A stretch of 64,000 bases of DNA from Maricaulis sp965228215 (GCA_965228215.1 OZ245800.1:1054001-1118000); one strand, 5' to 3'; counted from the first letter of the stretch, positions 35,456 to 44,154 are shown. Numbers and translations are program-made. Notes: generated by a model from the letters alone, not told the origin.

Positions 35456-36724
35456 GTGAGAATCGCGCTTCAGACCTTCGGTACACGCGGTGATGTCCAG
35501 CCCTTCATTGCCCTTGCGCTCGAGCTTAAGGCGCGGGGCCATGACGTGGTCCTGTCCGTGCCCAAGGATTTCACCGGCTGGGTGGAAGAGTTCGGTATCG
35601 AGGCACGCGCATTCGACCTGCATATGGGCGATTATCTGCGCCGAGCCGAAGAGCTCGGTCTGACACGCAATCCGCTGAAAGCCATCCGCCACGCCTCGGA
35701 GATGATCGATCCGATGATCGAGGCCGTTCTGGCGGAAGGCATAGCCGGCACGGTCGGGGCCGATGTCGTGATCGCCCATCCCAAGGCTCTGTTCGCCGAA
35801 TCCGGGGCGGAACGCGAAGGTGCGCTCTTCATGATCGCCGCACCCCTGCCGATCATCATGCCGACGGGACGTTTCCCGATGGCGGGTGTACTGGCGAAGG
35901 ATCATGGCGGTTTCATCAATCGGCTGACCTGGTTTCCGCTCAAATTCGCGATGGCCCCCTATCGCAAACGGCTCAACAAGGCCCGACGCGAGATCGGGCT
36001 CGGACCGGTCGGTTCGGCCATCGATTACGGTACCTATATGGGTCGTCCGTCGACGCGACTGCTGTCGATTTCCGAACATGTCATCGAACGCCCGCAGGAC
36101 TGGGACGATCGCTCGGTCATGACTGGCTATTGGCGCCTGCCGCCGAGCGAAGACCCGCTGGCTCCCGAGATCGAGGCCTTTCTCAATCGCGGTGAGGCGC
36201 CGATCTATATCGGCTTCGGCTCCATGCTCGCGCCCGACGCGACCAAACTCGTCCGCGAAGCCGTAAAGGGCCTGAAGAAGGCCGGTCTGCGCGGTATAAT
36301 CGCGCGGGGTTGGGCGCAATTGCCCTACCAGGCGGGCGAGCATGTCCTCTTCATCGACGGCGCTCCGCATGACCGGCTGTTCCCGCGCTGCCGGGCCATC
36401 GTTCATCACGGCGGAGCCGGCACGACCGCCGCGGCCCTGCATGCCGGCCGGCCCAGCCTGGTCATTCCCTTCATGGTGGATCAGCCCTGGTGGGCGGAAC
36501 GTCTGCGCGAGACGGGGCTGGGGCCCGAACCCCTCCGGCCCGGGCGTCTGACCGCCGGCCGTTTTGCGCGAGCCCTGCGCCGCCTTGTCCGAACCGAAGC
36601 CTATGCCCGGCGCTGCGAGGATATCGCTAGCGATCTCGCAGCCGAAAACGGCGTTGGCCGCGCCGCTGACATCATCGAAAGCGAAGCGGAATCATGGCGC
36701 TGCACCGGATCTGAAAAAAACTGA
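35456..36724 (+). CDS. UGT-like glycosyltransferase (GT1 family)
   Basis: The 422-residue protein starts at GTG 35456 after GGAG. The N-terminal Rossmann domain opens with FGTRGDVQPFIALALEL, typical of sterol/macrolide/flavonoid UDP-glycosyltransferases. The C-terminal donor site is HHGGAGTTAAALHAGRP followed by PFMVDQPWWA. It should transfer a sugar from a nucleotide donor to a small lipophilic acceptor such as a lipid or carotenoid. No pathway genes are adjacent to reveal the acceptor. Confidence 0.88.
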   Translation: MRIALQTFGTRGDVQPFIALALELKARGHDVVLSVPKDFTGWVEEFGIEARAFDLHMGDYLRRAEELGLTRNPLKAIRHASEMIDPMIEAVLAEGIAGTVGADVVIAHPKALFAESGAEREGALFMIAAPLPIIMPTGRFPMAGVLAKDHGGFINRLTWFPLKFAMAPYRKRLNKARREIGLGPVGSAIDYGTYMGRPSTRLLSISEHVIERPQDWDDRSVMTGYWRLPPSEDPLAPEIEAFLNRGEAPIYIGFGSMLAPDATKLVREAVKGLKKAGLRGIIARGWAQLPYQAGEHVLFIDGAPHDRLFPRCRAIVHHGGAGTTAAALHAGRPSLVIPFMVDQPWWAERLRETGLGPEPLRPGRLTAGRFARALRRLVRTEAYARRCEDIASDLAAENGVGRAADIIESEAESWRCTGSEKN

Positions 36725-36778
36725 TCTAGGCAATGATCCGATCAGCGGGGGCAGGCGTATCTGGTATGTCCCTGTGCG

Positions 36779-37135
36779 ATGGAGGCTATCATTCCCGAGC
36801 TTGTGCGCCTCCTCGCCTTTGCCTGTTCCCTCGTCCTGGCCGCCCTTGTCCTCGGTGCGGTTGGGGCGGGGGATTTCTTTGCGGCCGGTGGCTGGCTGAC
36901 CAGCGACCCCTGGGGCATCGTCACCCTCTTCGATCTCTATTTCGGCTTCGTGATCTTCGCGGTCCTGATCGCGTGGACCGAGCGGGATTGGCGCTGGAGC
37001 GTGTTCTGGATCACGCCCCTCTTCTTCCTCGGCAATATATGGACAGGTTTGTGGCTGATCTTCCGGGCCCGGCGTCTCTATGAACGCCTGTCGGGACGGT
37101 CGGTAAACTTCGAGGCAAAGACGTCGAGAATTTAA
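36779..37135 (+). CDS. small membrane protein, 118 aa
   Basis: The protein has three predicted membrane helices (about residues 8-30, 46-66 and 74-95), several with Trp/Phe-rich edges (DLYFGFVIFAVLIAWTERDWRW). It resembles small DUF families of bacterial membrane proteins, but I cannot name one. It follows the glycosyltransferase by 54 bases on the same strand. Confidence 0.6.
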   Translation: MEAIIPELVRLLAFACSLVLAALVLGAVGAGDFFAAGGWLTSDPWGIVTLFDLYFGFVIFAVLIAWTERDWRWSVFWITPLFFLGNIWTGLWLIFRARRLYERLSGRSVNFEAKTSRI

Positions 37136-37235
37136 CCTGTCTTAATGATAAAATATCACCAGAGACCCTTTGGTAAGAACTCGTTAATAGTCTGCGCGCT
37201 GAAATTTACGCCTGAATTCCGGGCGGAGAATGCTC

Positions 37236-37430
37236 ATGGCTAAGGCAAACAGCAATGCACGCGTGGTCGCGAAATCAGCCATTCTGTGGCTCTTCGTCGG
37301 CGTGATCTTTGCCTCGGTCTACGGCGCACTCCTCGCAGCCCAGCCCGACCGGGACTCCCTGAAATTCCCGGCGGAGACCGAGGCTCCGGTGCTCGCCTCG
37401 AGCGACGACACCGCCCAACGGGTCAACTGA
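37236..37430 (+). CDS. small single-pass membrane protein, 64 aa
   Basis: The ATG at 37236 is spaced 7 bases from GGAG. One hydrophobic helix (about residues 15-33) is followed by an acidic tail. The preceding 100 bases are AT-rich and end the upstream gene, so it probably has its own promoter. Function unknown. A hairpin follows at 37462-37492. Confidence 0.5.
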   Translation: MAKANSNARVVAKSAILWLFVGVIFASVYGALLAAQPDRDSLKFPAETEAPVLASSDDTAQRVN

Positions 37431-37461
37431 CCCTCACACGAATACACTCTACCCTCCGAAC

Positions 37462-37492
37462 CGGCCCCGGAACGCACCGCGTTTCGGGGCCG
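37462..37492. terminator. bidirectional hairpin between convergent genes
   Basis: A 14-bp stem with one mismatch (arms 37462-37475 and 37479-37492, 3-nt loop) lies between the small membrane-protein gene and the nitrilase stop. T-runs are weak on both sides. Confidence 0.6.
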
Positions 37493-37498
37493 CCTCTG

Positions 37499-38425
37499 TC
37501 AGGCTTCCGGAATTTGCCGTGCTGTATTGACCGTCAGGTCGAATACATCAGGCCGCCCGTAATGACCGGTCACATCGAAATCGAACTTGCCGCGCGCGAT
37601 CTCGGAAAGGTCGAGGGCCTGGTGAATGATCCGCTCTTCGCCGAAAACCGGCTCGACGAGGATCTCGCCGAGCGGTGAGATCACGCAGCTTCCACCATTG
37701 ATCAGGACTGTATCCCCCGCCTCGCCCTGGACCGGGTGGAAATCATCCGGCGCCTGGCGACGCTCGAAATACTGGTTGGCCGAAAGGACGAAACACCTCC
37801 CCTCCATCGCGATCGTGCGCATCAGGGAGAGCCAGTTTTCGCGATCATCAACTGTCGGCGCGCAATGGATGACCGGTTGCTGGGCGTAGAAGGCCGTACG
37901 CGCCAGCGGCATGAAATTCTCCCAGCAGATCAGCGCGCTCACCGGTCCGAAGGGCGTAGCCGTCGCCGTCAGGGTGGAACCATCGCCATTGCCCCAGATG
38001 AGGCGTTCCATCGCGGTCGGCATGAGTTTGCGGCGGTGATTGGCTAACTCACCCTCCGGCGAGAAGGTCAGCACCGAGCAGTAGAGCGTGCCGCCCGCGC
38101 GCTCGATCACGCCCACGACCAGCCAGGCCTTCGCCTGTTTCGCCATCTCGCCAATGCGTTCGCATTCCGGCCCGCCAAGCGTGATTGCACTATCGAAATA
38201 CCGCCGGAACCAGTCGCGCCCTTCCGGCGATCGCGACCCGACCCGGGCTCCGAAATCATGGCCCTTGGGATAGCCGCCCACATAGGCTTCCGGAAAGACA
38301 ATCAGATCAACATCACCCTCGGCGGCGGCGGCTTTCACCTGGCCCGCCATGCGCTCCAGCGTCGCCGGCGTGTCGAAGAGTATCGAGCCGGCCTGGACGA
38401 TGGCGGCATTCACGATCTGGTTCAT
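37499..38425 (-). CDS. nitrilase
   Basis: From the ATG at 38423-38425 the enzyme has 308 residues, the typical nitrilase length; longer in-frame starts add a non-conserved leader. The catalytic triad is Glu46 (FPEAYVGGYPKG), Lys133 (HRRKLMPTAMERLIWG) and Cys167 (LICWENFMPLAR), matching true nitrilases that convert nitriles to acids and ammonia, rather than amidases. The natural substrate is unknown. The upstream leader contains a GGGCGGC/GCCGCCC hairpin at 38448-38471. Confidence 0.9.
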   Translation of the reverse strand: MNQIVNAAIVQAGSILFDTPATLERMAGQVKAAAAEGDVDLIVFPEAYVGGYPKGHDFGARVGSRSPEGRDWFRRYFDSAITLGGPECERIGEMAKQAKAWLVVGVIERAGGTLYCSVLTFSPEGELANHRRKLMPTAMERLIWGNGDGSTLTATATPFGPVSALICWENFMPLARTAFYAQQPVIHCAPTVDDRENWLSLMRTIAMEGRCFVLSANQYFERRQAPDDFHPVQGEAGDTVLINGGSCVISPLGEILVEPVFGEERIIHQALDLSEIARGKFDFDVTGHYGRPDVFDLTVNTARQIPEA

Positions 38426-38543
38426 GGCGCTTTTTCTTGACTCTGCTGGGCGGCACGCGTAAACGCCGCCCTTCATCACGCAAGCTGCATTGCTTGTCTT
38501 ACCTGCACAAGCTCCCACATGGGGAGTGGGAGGCAGGCGAGAA

Positions 38544-38574
38544 CCCCGCTCGGCGAAGTGTTCGCTCAGCGGGG
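38544..38574 (+). promoter_or_regulatory. hairpin in the region upstream of ffh
   Basis: CCCCGCT (38544-38550) and GCGAA (38553-38557) pair with TTCGC (38561-38565) and AGCGGGG (38568-38574), a 12-bp stem with a 2x2 internal loop and a 3-nt loop. It ends 60 bases before the ffh start. It may be part of the ffh 5' leader or mark the end of an upstream transcript. Confidence 0.4.
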
Positions 38575-38634
38575 CCAATTGGCTTTGCTTGATGGTCCGG
38601 CCCCGGCCGGAGGTTTAACGGAAGAGGCGGACAT

Positions 38635-40173
38635 ATGTTCGACGCGCTTACAGAACGGCTTGGCTCGGTCTTCGACTCACTCACCGGTCGCGGTGTGCTG
38701 TCGGAGAAGGATGTCGACGCGGCCCTGCGGGAAATCCGCGTGGCGCTGCTCGAGGCCGATGTCGCTCTGCCCGTCGTCAAATCCGCCATCAAGACCATTC
38801 GCGAGCGCGCCGTCGGCGAGGACGTGATCCGCGCCGTCGCCCCGGGCCAGCAAGTCGTCAAGATCGTGCACGACGCCCTCGTCGACCTGCTCGGCGGCGA
38901 AGGCGAACCCGCAGGCCTGATGCTGGAAGGCGAGCCGCCGGTCGCTATCCTGATGGCGGGTCTGCAGGGCTCCGGTAAGACGACCACCTCGGCCAAGCTC
39001 GCCAAACGCATCCAGGACGTGCATAAGAAGAAGGTCCTGCTGGCCTCGCTCGACACCCGTCGCCCGGCCGCGATGGAACAGCTGCAGCAGCTGGCCGGCC
39101 AGATCGATGTCGGATTCCTGCCGATCGTCGCCGGTCAGCGCGCCGTCGACATCGCCAAGCGCGCCATGAGCGCCGGCAAGCTGCAAGGTTATGACGTCGT
39201 CATTCTCGATACCGCCGGCCGGACCTCGATCGATGAAGAGATGATGGCCGAAGCGCACGAGATCGCCCGGGCCACCAATCCGCACGAAACCCTCCTGGTC
39301 GCCGATGCCCTGACTGGTCAGGACGCCGTCGAGACTGCGAAACGCTTCCACGAACGCCTGCCGCTGACCGGCCTTGTCCTGACCCGTATGGATGGTGATG
39401 GCCGCGGCGGCGCCGCGCTCTCGATGCGCCATGTCACCGGCCTGCCGATCAAATTCCTCGGCGTCTCCGAAAAGCCCGACGGGCTGGACGCCTTCGACGC
39501 CAAGCGCGTGGCCGGCCGCATTCTCGGCCGCGGCGACATCGTCTCGCTTGTCGAGAAAGCCGCCCAGGATCTCGACCAGGAAAAAGCCGCCCGCATGGCC
39601 AAGAAAATGGCCAAGGGCAAGTTCGACCTGGAAGACCTGCGCGAACAATTCGGCCAGCTCAAGAAAATGGGCGGGCTCGGCGGCATCATGGGATTGCTGC
39701 CCGGCATGAACAAGAAAATGCAGGCCCAGGCCTCGGCTGCCGGCATGGATGACAAGATGCTGACCCGCCAGGAAGCCATCATCCTGTCGATGACGAAGCA
39801 GGAACGCGCCAAGCCGGAAATCCTCAAGGCGAGCCGCAAGAAACGCATCGCCGCCGGCGCCGGTGTCCAGGTCGCCGACGTCAACAAACTCCTGAAAATG
39901 CATCGCCAGATGGCCGACATGATGAAGAAGGTCGGCAAGAAGGGGCGCGGCGGTCTCGCCGGCATGATGGGTGGAATGCCCGGCGGTATGCCGCCTGGCG
40001 GCATGAACCCGGCCGATCTGGGCGCTGCAACCGAAGACTTGCTGGGCGGCAAGGCCCCCGGCGGCAATCAACTGCCCGGACTGGGTGGATCTGCAAAACC
40101 GATACTGCCCGGACTGGGCGGTGCCCCGCAATTGGGACCGGACGGGCTGCCGATCGGTCTCCCGAAGAAGTAA
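38635..40173 (+). CDS. ffh: signal recognition particle protein Ffh
   Basis: The 512-residue GTPase has G1 GLQGSGKTTTSAKLA near 110-125, DTAGR, and the methionine-rich M domain that binds signal sequences and SRP RNA (about 300-440). The C-terminal 60 residues are Gly/Pro/Met repeats (MMGGMPGGMPPGGM), a lineage extension. It captures nascent inner-membrane proteins and delivers them to FtsY (24703-25635). It begins the ffh-rpsP-rimM-trmD-rplS run. Confidence 0.95.
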   Translation: MFDALTERLGSVFDSLTGRGVLSEKDVDAALREIRVALLEADVALPVVKSAIKTIRERAVGEDVIRAVAPGQQVVKIVHDALVDLLGGEGEPAGLMLEGEPPVAILMAGLQGSGKTTTSAKLAKRIQDVHKKKVLLASLDTRRPAAMEQLQQLAGQIDVGFLPIVAGQRAVDIAKRAMSAGKLQGYDVVILDTAGRTSIDEEMMAEAHEIARATNPHETLLVADALTGQDAVETAKRFHERLPLTGLVLTRMDGDGRGGAALSMRHVTGLPIKFLGVSEKPDGLDAFDAKRVAGRILGRGDIVSLVEKAAQDLDQEKAARMAKKMAKGKFDLEDLREQFGQLKKMGGLGGIMGLLPGMNKKMQAQASAAGMDDKMLTRQEAIILSMTKQERAKPEILKASRKKRIAAGAGVQVADVNKLLKMHRQMADMMKKVGKKGRGGLAGMMGGMPGGMPPGGMNPADLGAATEDLLGGKAPGGNQLPGLGGSAKPILPGLGGAPQLGPDGLPIGLPKK

Positions 40174-40208
40174 TCGAACAAAGCTATTGAATCTGAAGGA
40201 CTAAACTC

Positions 40209-40709
40209 ATGGCTCTGAAAATTCGTCTCGCCCGTGGCGGCGCCAAGAAGCGCCCCTACTACCGTATCGTCGTTGCTGACGTCCGCTCCCCGCGTGACGG
40301 CCGCTTCATCGAGAAGATCGGTACCTACAACCCGATGCTGCCGAAAGACGGTGAGCGCGTGAAGATCGACATGGAAAAGGCCAAGGCCTGGATCGCCAAG
40401 GGCGCCAAGCCGACCGACCGTGTCGGCCGCTTCATCCACCAGATCGAGGCTGACGCCTGGACGTGGGAACAGGGCAACAACCCGAACAAGGGCAAGCCGG
40501 GCCAGAAAGCCCAGGAACGCCTGGCCGAGCAGGCCGAGAAGGAAGCCGAGCGCAAGGCTGCCGAAGAAGAAGCCAAGGCTGCTGCTGAAGCCGCTGCTGC
40601 AGAAGCTGCCGAAGCTGAAGCTGCCGCTGAAGAAGCTCCGGCCGAAGAGGCTGCTGCTGAAGAGGCTCCGGCCGAAGAGGCTGCAGCTGAAGAAGAGAAG
40701 TCCGAGTAG
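40209..40709 (+). CDS. rpsP: ribosomal protein bS16 with long acidic Ala/Glu tail
   Basis: Residues 1-80 are a normal S16 (MALKIRLARGGAKKRPYYRIV), a small-subunit assembly protein. From about residue 100 the protein continues as a Lys/Glu/Ala helix ending in repeated EEAPAEEAA units, giving 166 residues against about 80-90 in many bacteria. C-terminal extensions of this sort occur in Caulobacterales-like S16. The tail is encoded by imperfect tandem DNA repeats, so its length may vary. It follows ffh by 35 bases. Confidence 0.95.
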   Translation: MALKIRLARGGAKKRPYYRIVVADVRSPRDGRFIEKIGTYNPMLPKDGERVKIDMEKAKAWIAKGAKPTDRVGRFIHQIEADAWTWEQGNNPNKGKPGQKAQERLAEQAEKEAERKAAEEEAKAAAEAAAAEAAEAEAAAEEAPAEEAAAEEAPAEEAAAEEEKSE

Positions 40710-40725
40710 GATTTCTGAGGCCGCC

Positions 40726-41268
40726 ATGCCCGCCGACGATCTTGTCTTCATTGCCGCCATCGCCGGCGCCCACGGGGTGCGCGGCCAGTGCAAGGTGAAG
40801 AGTTTCGCCGGCCAGGCCGAGGCGGCCTTCACCTATGGTCCTTTCCTGGATGAGGCGGGCAAGCCCCGCCTCACTCCAGTGAAATGGCGCGTGGCGAAAG
40901 ACCATTTCGTGGTCGATTTCGCCGAACCGCTCGGGCGTGAGGACGCCCAGGCGCTCAAGGGCACCAAGCTCTATATCTCCCGCTCGGCCCTGCCCGAGCT
41001 CGAGGAAGACGAATTCTACCATTCCGACCTGCTGGGCCTTGTCGTCCAGGGCGTCGACGGATCTCCCATGGGCTGCCTGCGCGCGATCCATGATTTCGGT
41101 TCCGGCGATCTCCTGGAAATCGAGGCCACGCCAGGGCGCAAGGGCAGCTGGATGCTCCCCTTCACCCGCGATTTCGTCCCCCACCTTTCCATCGCCGACG
41201 GTGTCATCACCATAGACCCACCTGAAGACGTGGGTTCGAAGGCGGAGGAAGAGGGTGAGGCGGGGTAG
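40726..41268 (+). CDS. rimM: 16S rRNA processing protein RimM
   Basis: The ATG at 40726 follows TGAGG; the longer open frame is out of phase coding over rpsP. The 180-residue protein has the N-terminal RimM beta-barrel (IAAIAGAHGVRGQCKVKSF) and the PRC-barrel half (FYHSDLLGLVV, GSWMLPF). It helps mature the 30S head by binding uS19. It is 16 bases after rpsP. Confidence 0.92.
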   Translation: MPADDLVFIAAIAGAHGVRGQCKVKSFAGQAEAAFTYGPFLDEAGKPRLTPVKWRVAKDHFVVDFAEPLGREDAQALKGTKLYISRSALPELEEDEFYHSDLLGLVVQGVDGSPMGCLRAIHDFGSGDLLEIEATPGRKGSWMLPFTRDFVPHLSIADGVITIDPPEDVGSKAEEEGEAG

Positions 41269-41426
41269 CGACGGCCTGCGGCCTCGCTGATGCTCCCGGC
41301 TGGGCCGGGATCGGATGGCGATTGTCCCTGTTTTTGCATAATCTGGACTTGGGCCCGATCCGATACCGAATGCTGTGATCGAGGCCGTAAACTGGGTGGA
41401 TTGCAGGACGAACGGAGGGCAATCCG

Positions 41427-41966
41427 ATGAGTCGCGCACTTGTTCTTGTTTCTGTTTGCGCTTTTTCATTCACCGCTGAGGCACAGGATTCCGACATCCG
41501 GGCCGAACTGGCACCCATGGCCTTCCTGGCCGATGCGTGCTGGTCCGCGAGCTACACGAGTGAAACGACCGCGTATCATTGTTTCGAAAGCACTTTTGAT
41601 GGCCTGTTTGTGCGGGAGCAAATTTCTCACATGGCGGACAAGATCACTCACCAGAGTGAAGTCCTGTACCGCTGGGACCCCTCGAACGAGACAATCCGCT
41701 ATCATTATTTCGACTCAGATGGTGGTTATCGCGAAGGCACCGTGACTGCCGAAGCCGGTCGGTTGCTTTATCCCGAGATGTCTCACACGGACGCAGACGG
41801 GAAGGAGAGGGTTTATGGCTCCTTCATCGAGAATCTCGGTGAAGACTCCTACCGAATGGTGTCCGCCGAACTGACCGATCGAGACAGTCCGATTGTGAAC
41901 CTCGAATTGGAGTATCAGAAAATCGGCGCTGACGAGGTTGCTGCGATTCTGGCTCAATCGCCGTAA
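41427..41966 (+). CDS. secreted hypothetical protein between rimM and trmD
   Basis: The 179-residue product has a signal peptide ending at about AEAQ (residue 20). The mature protein is acidic and aromatic-rich with lipocalin/DUF1579-like alternating strands (LYRWDPSNETIRYHYFDSDGGYREGTV), but the family is uncertain. It is less GC-rich than its neighbours and has its own 158-base upstream region. Its place inside a normally compact ribosomal/tRNA operon is unusual. Confidence 0.65.
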   Translation: MSRALVLVSVCAFSFTAEAQDSDIRAELAPMAFLADACWSASYTSETTAYHCFESTFDGLFVREQISHMADKITHQSEVLYRWDPSNETIRYHYFDSDGGYREGTVTAEAGRLLYPEMSHTDADGKERVYGSFIENLGEDSYRMVSAELTDRDSPIVNLELEYQKIGADEVAAILAQSP

Positions 41967-42136
41967 TCTACCGATTGATCTGAGGTACAGAACGCGGATC
42001 TACAACGCGGACATGACCCCGATCTGAAAGATCTGCTTCATGCCTCCCAAACTCCAGGCCGAAAGGTCGTGGAGCCAAAGTCGTGATCCAACACCAAGAC
42101 TCGACTCTCACCCCACCTCTGCTAAACCCCCGCGCC

Positions 42137-42874
42137 ATGACCGCATCTGCACCCACAACCCCCTGGACAGCCAGTGTGCTGACCCTGTTTCCGGAGGCCT
42201 TTCCGGGGCCGTTGGGCGTTTCGCTTATCGGAACTGCTGCAAAGGAAGGAAAATGGGCGCTAGAAACTGTGGACATCCGGGAGTTTTCCCGTCATAAGCA
42301 CCGCTCCGTGGACGACACCCCGGCCGGCGGAGGCGCTGGTATGGTGCTCAGGCCGGATGTCGCAGCGGAAGCGATCGATACGGTACAGTCTTGCTGGCAA
42401 GGTGAGAAACGGCCGTTGATCTATTTGACACCGCGGGGTCGACCGCTCTCCCAGTCCCGGGTTCGGGAATGGGCGGATGGGCCCGGCGTTGTTCTGTTTT
42501 GTGGACGTTTCGAGGGCCTGGATCAGCGGGTCATCGAGGGTCGCGAGATGGAAGAGGTCAGTGTCGGTGATGCCGTACTGGCCGGGGGCGAGGCGCCCGC
42601 ACAGGTTCTAATCGAGGCCTGTGTGAGACTTCTCCCCGGCGTGTTGGGCGACCCGATGTCGGCCGAGGATGAAAGTTTCGAGGGTGACCTCCTGGAATAT
42701 CCCCACTATACGCGACCGCGCGTGTGGGAAGACCGGGAGATCCCGGAAGTCCTGTTGTCGGGGCATCATGGCCGCATCGAGGCCTGGCGCCGGGAAGAGG
42801 CGGAAGAGATTACGAAGACGCGCCGACCGGATCTTTGGGACCGGTACAAGCGGCGCAAGGAGACAGCGCGATGA
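42137..42874 (+). CDS. trmD: tRNA (guanine-N1)-methyltransferase TrmD
   Basis: The enzyme methylates G37 of tRNAs and prevents frameshifts. The chosen ATG at 42137 gives 245 residues; an ATG at 42083 is possible. Visible motifs include LTLFPEAFPGPLG, DDTPAGGGAGMVL, the trefoil-knot region LIYLTPRGRPL, CGRFEGLDQRVIE and SVGDAVLAGGE. The 3' end overlaps the rplS start by 4 bases. Confidence 0.93.
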   Translation: MTASAPTTPWTASVLTLFPEAFPGPLGVSLIGTAAKEGKWALETVDIREFSRHKHRSVDDTPAGGGAGMVLRPDVAAEAIDTVQSCWQGEKRPLIYLTPRGRPLSQSRVREWADGPGVVLFCGRFEGLDQRVIEGREMEEVSVGDAVLAGGEAPAQVLIEACVRLLPGVLGDPMSAEDESFEGDLLEYPHYTRPRVWEDREIPEVLLSGHHGRIEAWRREEAEEITKTRRPDLWDRYKRRKETAR

Positions 42875-43269
42875 ACATGATCGAGCGCCTTGAGCAAGAA
42901 GAAGCCGCCCGCGTCCTGGGCGATAAGTCCATTCCGGATTTCGACGCCGGTGACACGCTGCGTGTGCACGTGCGCATCAAGGAGGGCTCCCGCGAGCGTA
43001 TCCAGGTGTTCGAAGGTGTCTGCATCGCCAAGTCCGGCGGCGGCATCCACGAGAGCTACACCGTCCGCAAGATCTCCTTCGGTGAAGGTGTCGAGCGTGT
43101 CTTCCCGGTCTACTCGCCGCTGATCGAACAGATCGAAGTGAAGCGGAAGGGTAAAGTCCGCCGCGCCAAGCTCTACTACCTGCGCGACCGCCGCGGCAAG
43201 TCCGCTCGTATCGCCGAGCGCACGACCGGCCACGGCATCGAGCGCCGCGCACCGAAGAAAAAGGGCTAA
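42871..43269 (+). CDS. rplS: ribosomal protein bL19
   Basis: The 132-residue protein starts at ATG 42871, overlapping the trmD stop (ATGA), with AAGGAG in the trmD 3' end. The sequence (IPDFDAGDTLRVHVRIKEG, RIQVFEGVCIAKSG, VERVFPVYSPLIEQIEV) is typical bL19, located at the 30S-50S interface. A strong terminator follows. Confidence 0.96.
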   Translation: MNMIERLEQEEAARVLGDKSIPDFDAGDTLRVHVRIKEGSRERIQVFEGVCIAKSGGGIHESYTVRKISFGEGVERVFPVYSPLIEQIEVKRKGKVRRAKLYYLRDRRGKSARIAERTTGHGIERRAPKKKG

Positions 43270-43295
43270 GCCCTCTTCGCATTGCGAATTCAAAG

Positions 43296-43327
43296 ACCCG
43301 CTGGTGAAAGCCGGCGGGTTTTTTGTG
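43296..43327 (+). terminator. intrinsic terminator after rplS
   Basis: CCCGCTGG (43297-43304) pairs with CCGGCGGG (43311-43318) around a 6-nt loop, followed by TTTTTT. It ends the ffh-to-rplS unit. Confidence 0.88.
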
Positions 43328-43398
43328 TTTGAAAATTGGTTTGCGGTGAAGACGAGGCGTCGCTGCCGGCCCTGTCGCGTCACCGCAGGCTGTGCCAT

Positions 43399-43463
43399 CC
43401 CCCGCCCCCGGCCCAACCACCCATGAGGGTATCCTGTACGGGTGGTTGGGCCGGGGGCGGGGG
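43399..43463. repeat. 24-bp perfect inverted repeat with 17-nt loop
   Basis: The left arm is 43399-43422 and the right arm 43440-43463; the arms are perfectly complementary and almost entirely G/C (C-runs, GG, CCC, AA, CC, A, CCC). The loop is 43423-43439. No T-run follows on either side, so it is not a simple terminator. It could be a repetitive extragenic palindrome, a relic of a small mobile element, or an mRNA barrier. Confidence 0.85.
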
Positions 43464-43638
43464 TCGGCATAGACCTGGCCGCCTCGACCCTTATCCCAAG
43501 CGACACCACGAAGGCGGCGAGAAAAACCCACAGAGCTCTTGCCAGCCAGCAGGCCGCGCGTTTCAGCCTTGACGGCTCGACCGCGCTGCGGCGGACTGCA
43601 CTCAAGAGATCAATGGTTTGTAGTGCGCGAGGCGCGGA

Positions 43639-44151
43639 TTGAAGAACTGGATTGTTTCGTTTTGTGTGCTCTTGCTCGCCGGCGCGGTGTTCTGGGCCAA
43701 TCGCCCGGATTCATGGCGGGAGAACCGTGAACACGTCGCCCAGGCGCGATGTGCCATGATCGAGACCGCGCTCCGGGCGATCATTGTAGACGACGCCCTG
43801 CGCAATCATTCTGGCTATGAGGACCTCGAAAGGGCCTTGGACAGAATCGGTCACATCGACGTCGGCACCACCTAGAATCAACTTTACGAACCGTGCGACG
43901 GTATTGCCGCCTGGTCGCGATGGTCACCTCCGAACGGACTGGAAACTCTGCCGGATCAGCCGGAGGTCGTCACAGACCGGAATGCCGTGCTGGTCTTCGG
44001 GTTTGCGGATTCCCGCCCATGGCGACGGATGGCAACGCTGAACGTCGTGTTTCATTGCGGCGAACTTTGTGCCCAGTTCTGGGAACTGGAATTCGAACGC
44101 AACGATCAGGAATGGGTCCTGGTCGATATCACACGCACGAGATCGACCTGA
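43639..44151 (+). pseudogene. small secreted/anchored protein gene broken by an in-frame amber codon
   Basis: A TTG start at 43639 with GAGG upstream gives a 78-residue ORF with a hydrophobic N-terminus (residues 3-19), ending at TAG 43873-43875. The same frame continues open for 91 more codons to TGA at 44149-44151, with a plausible protein sequence (RNAVLVFGFADSRPWRR, LCAQFWELEFERNDQEWVLVD). The simplest reading is one gene of about 170 codons with a nonsense mutation or sequencing error. The family is unknown. It lies three bases before the sirtuin gene. Confidence 0.6.
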
Positions 44152-44154
44152 CTC

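Larger units (their letters stand above)
43270..43638. other. 369-bp intergenic region with terminator and giant hairpin
   Basis: No convincing gene lies here. It holds the rplS terminator and the 24-bp inverted repeat, both listed separately. A minus-strand open frame crosses it and rplS and has a hydrophobic stretch, but it lacks a ribosome site and depends on the inverted repeat and the antisense of rplS. Confidence 0.5.

Noticed and set aside
38677..40131. A 484-codon minus-strand frame opposite ffh
   Set aside because: It is a shadow of ffh, which has complete SRP GTPase and M-domain motifs on the plus strand.
42766..43605. Minus-strand frame with a hydrophobic N-terminal stretch over rplS and the big hairpin
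   Set aside because: Most of it is antisense to rplS, and the first 80 codons cross the inverted repeat. It has only a GTG start without a ribosome site.
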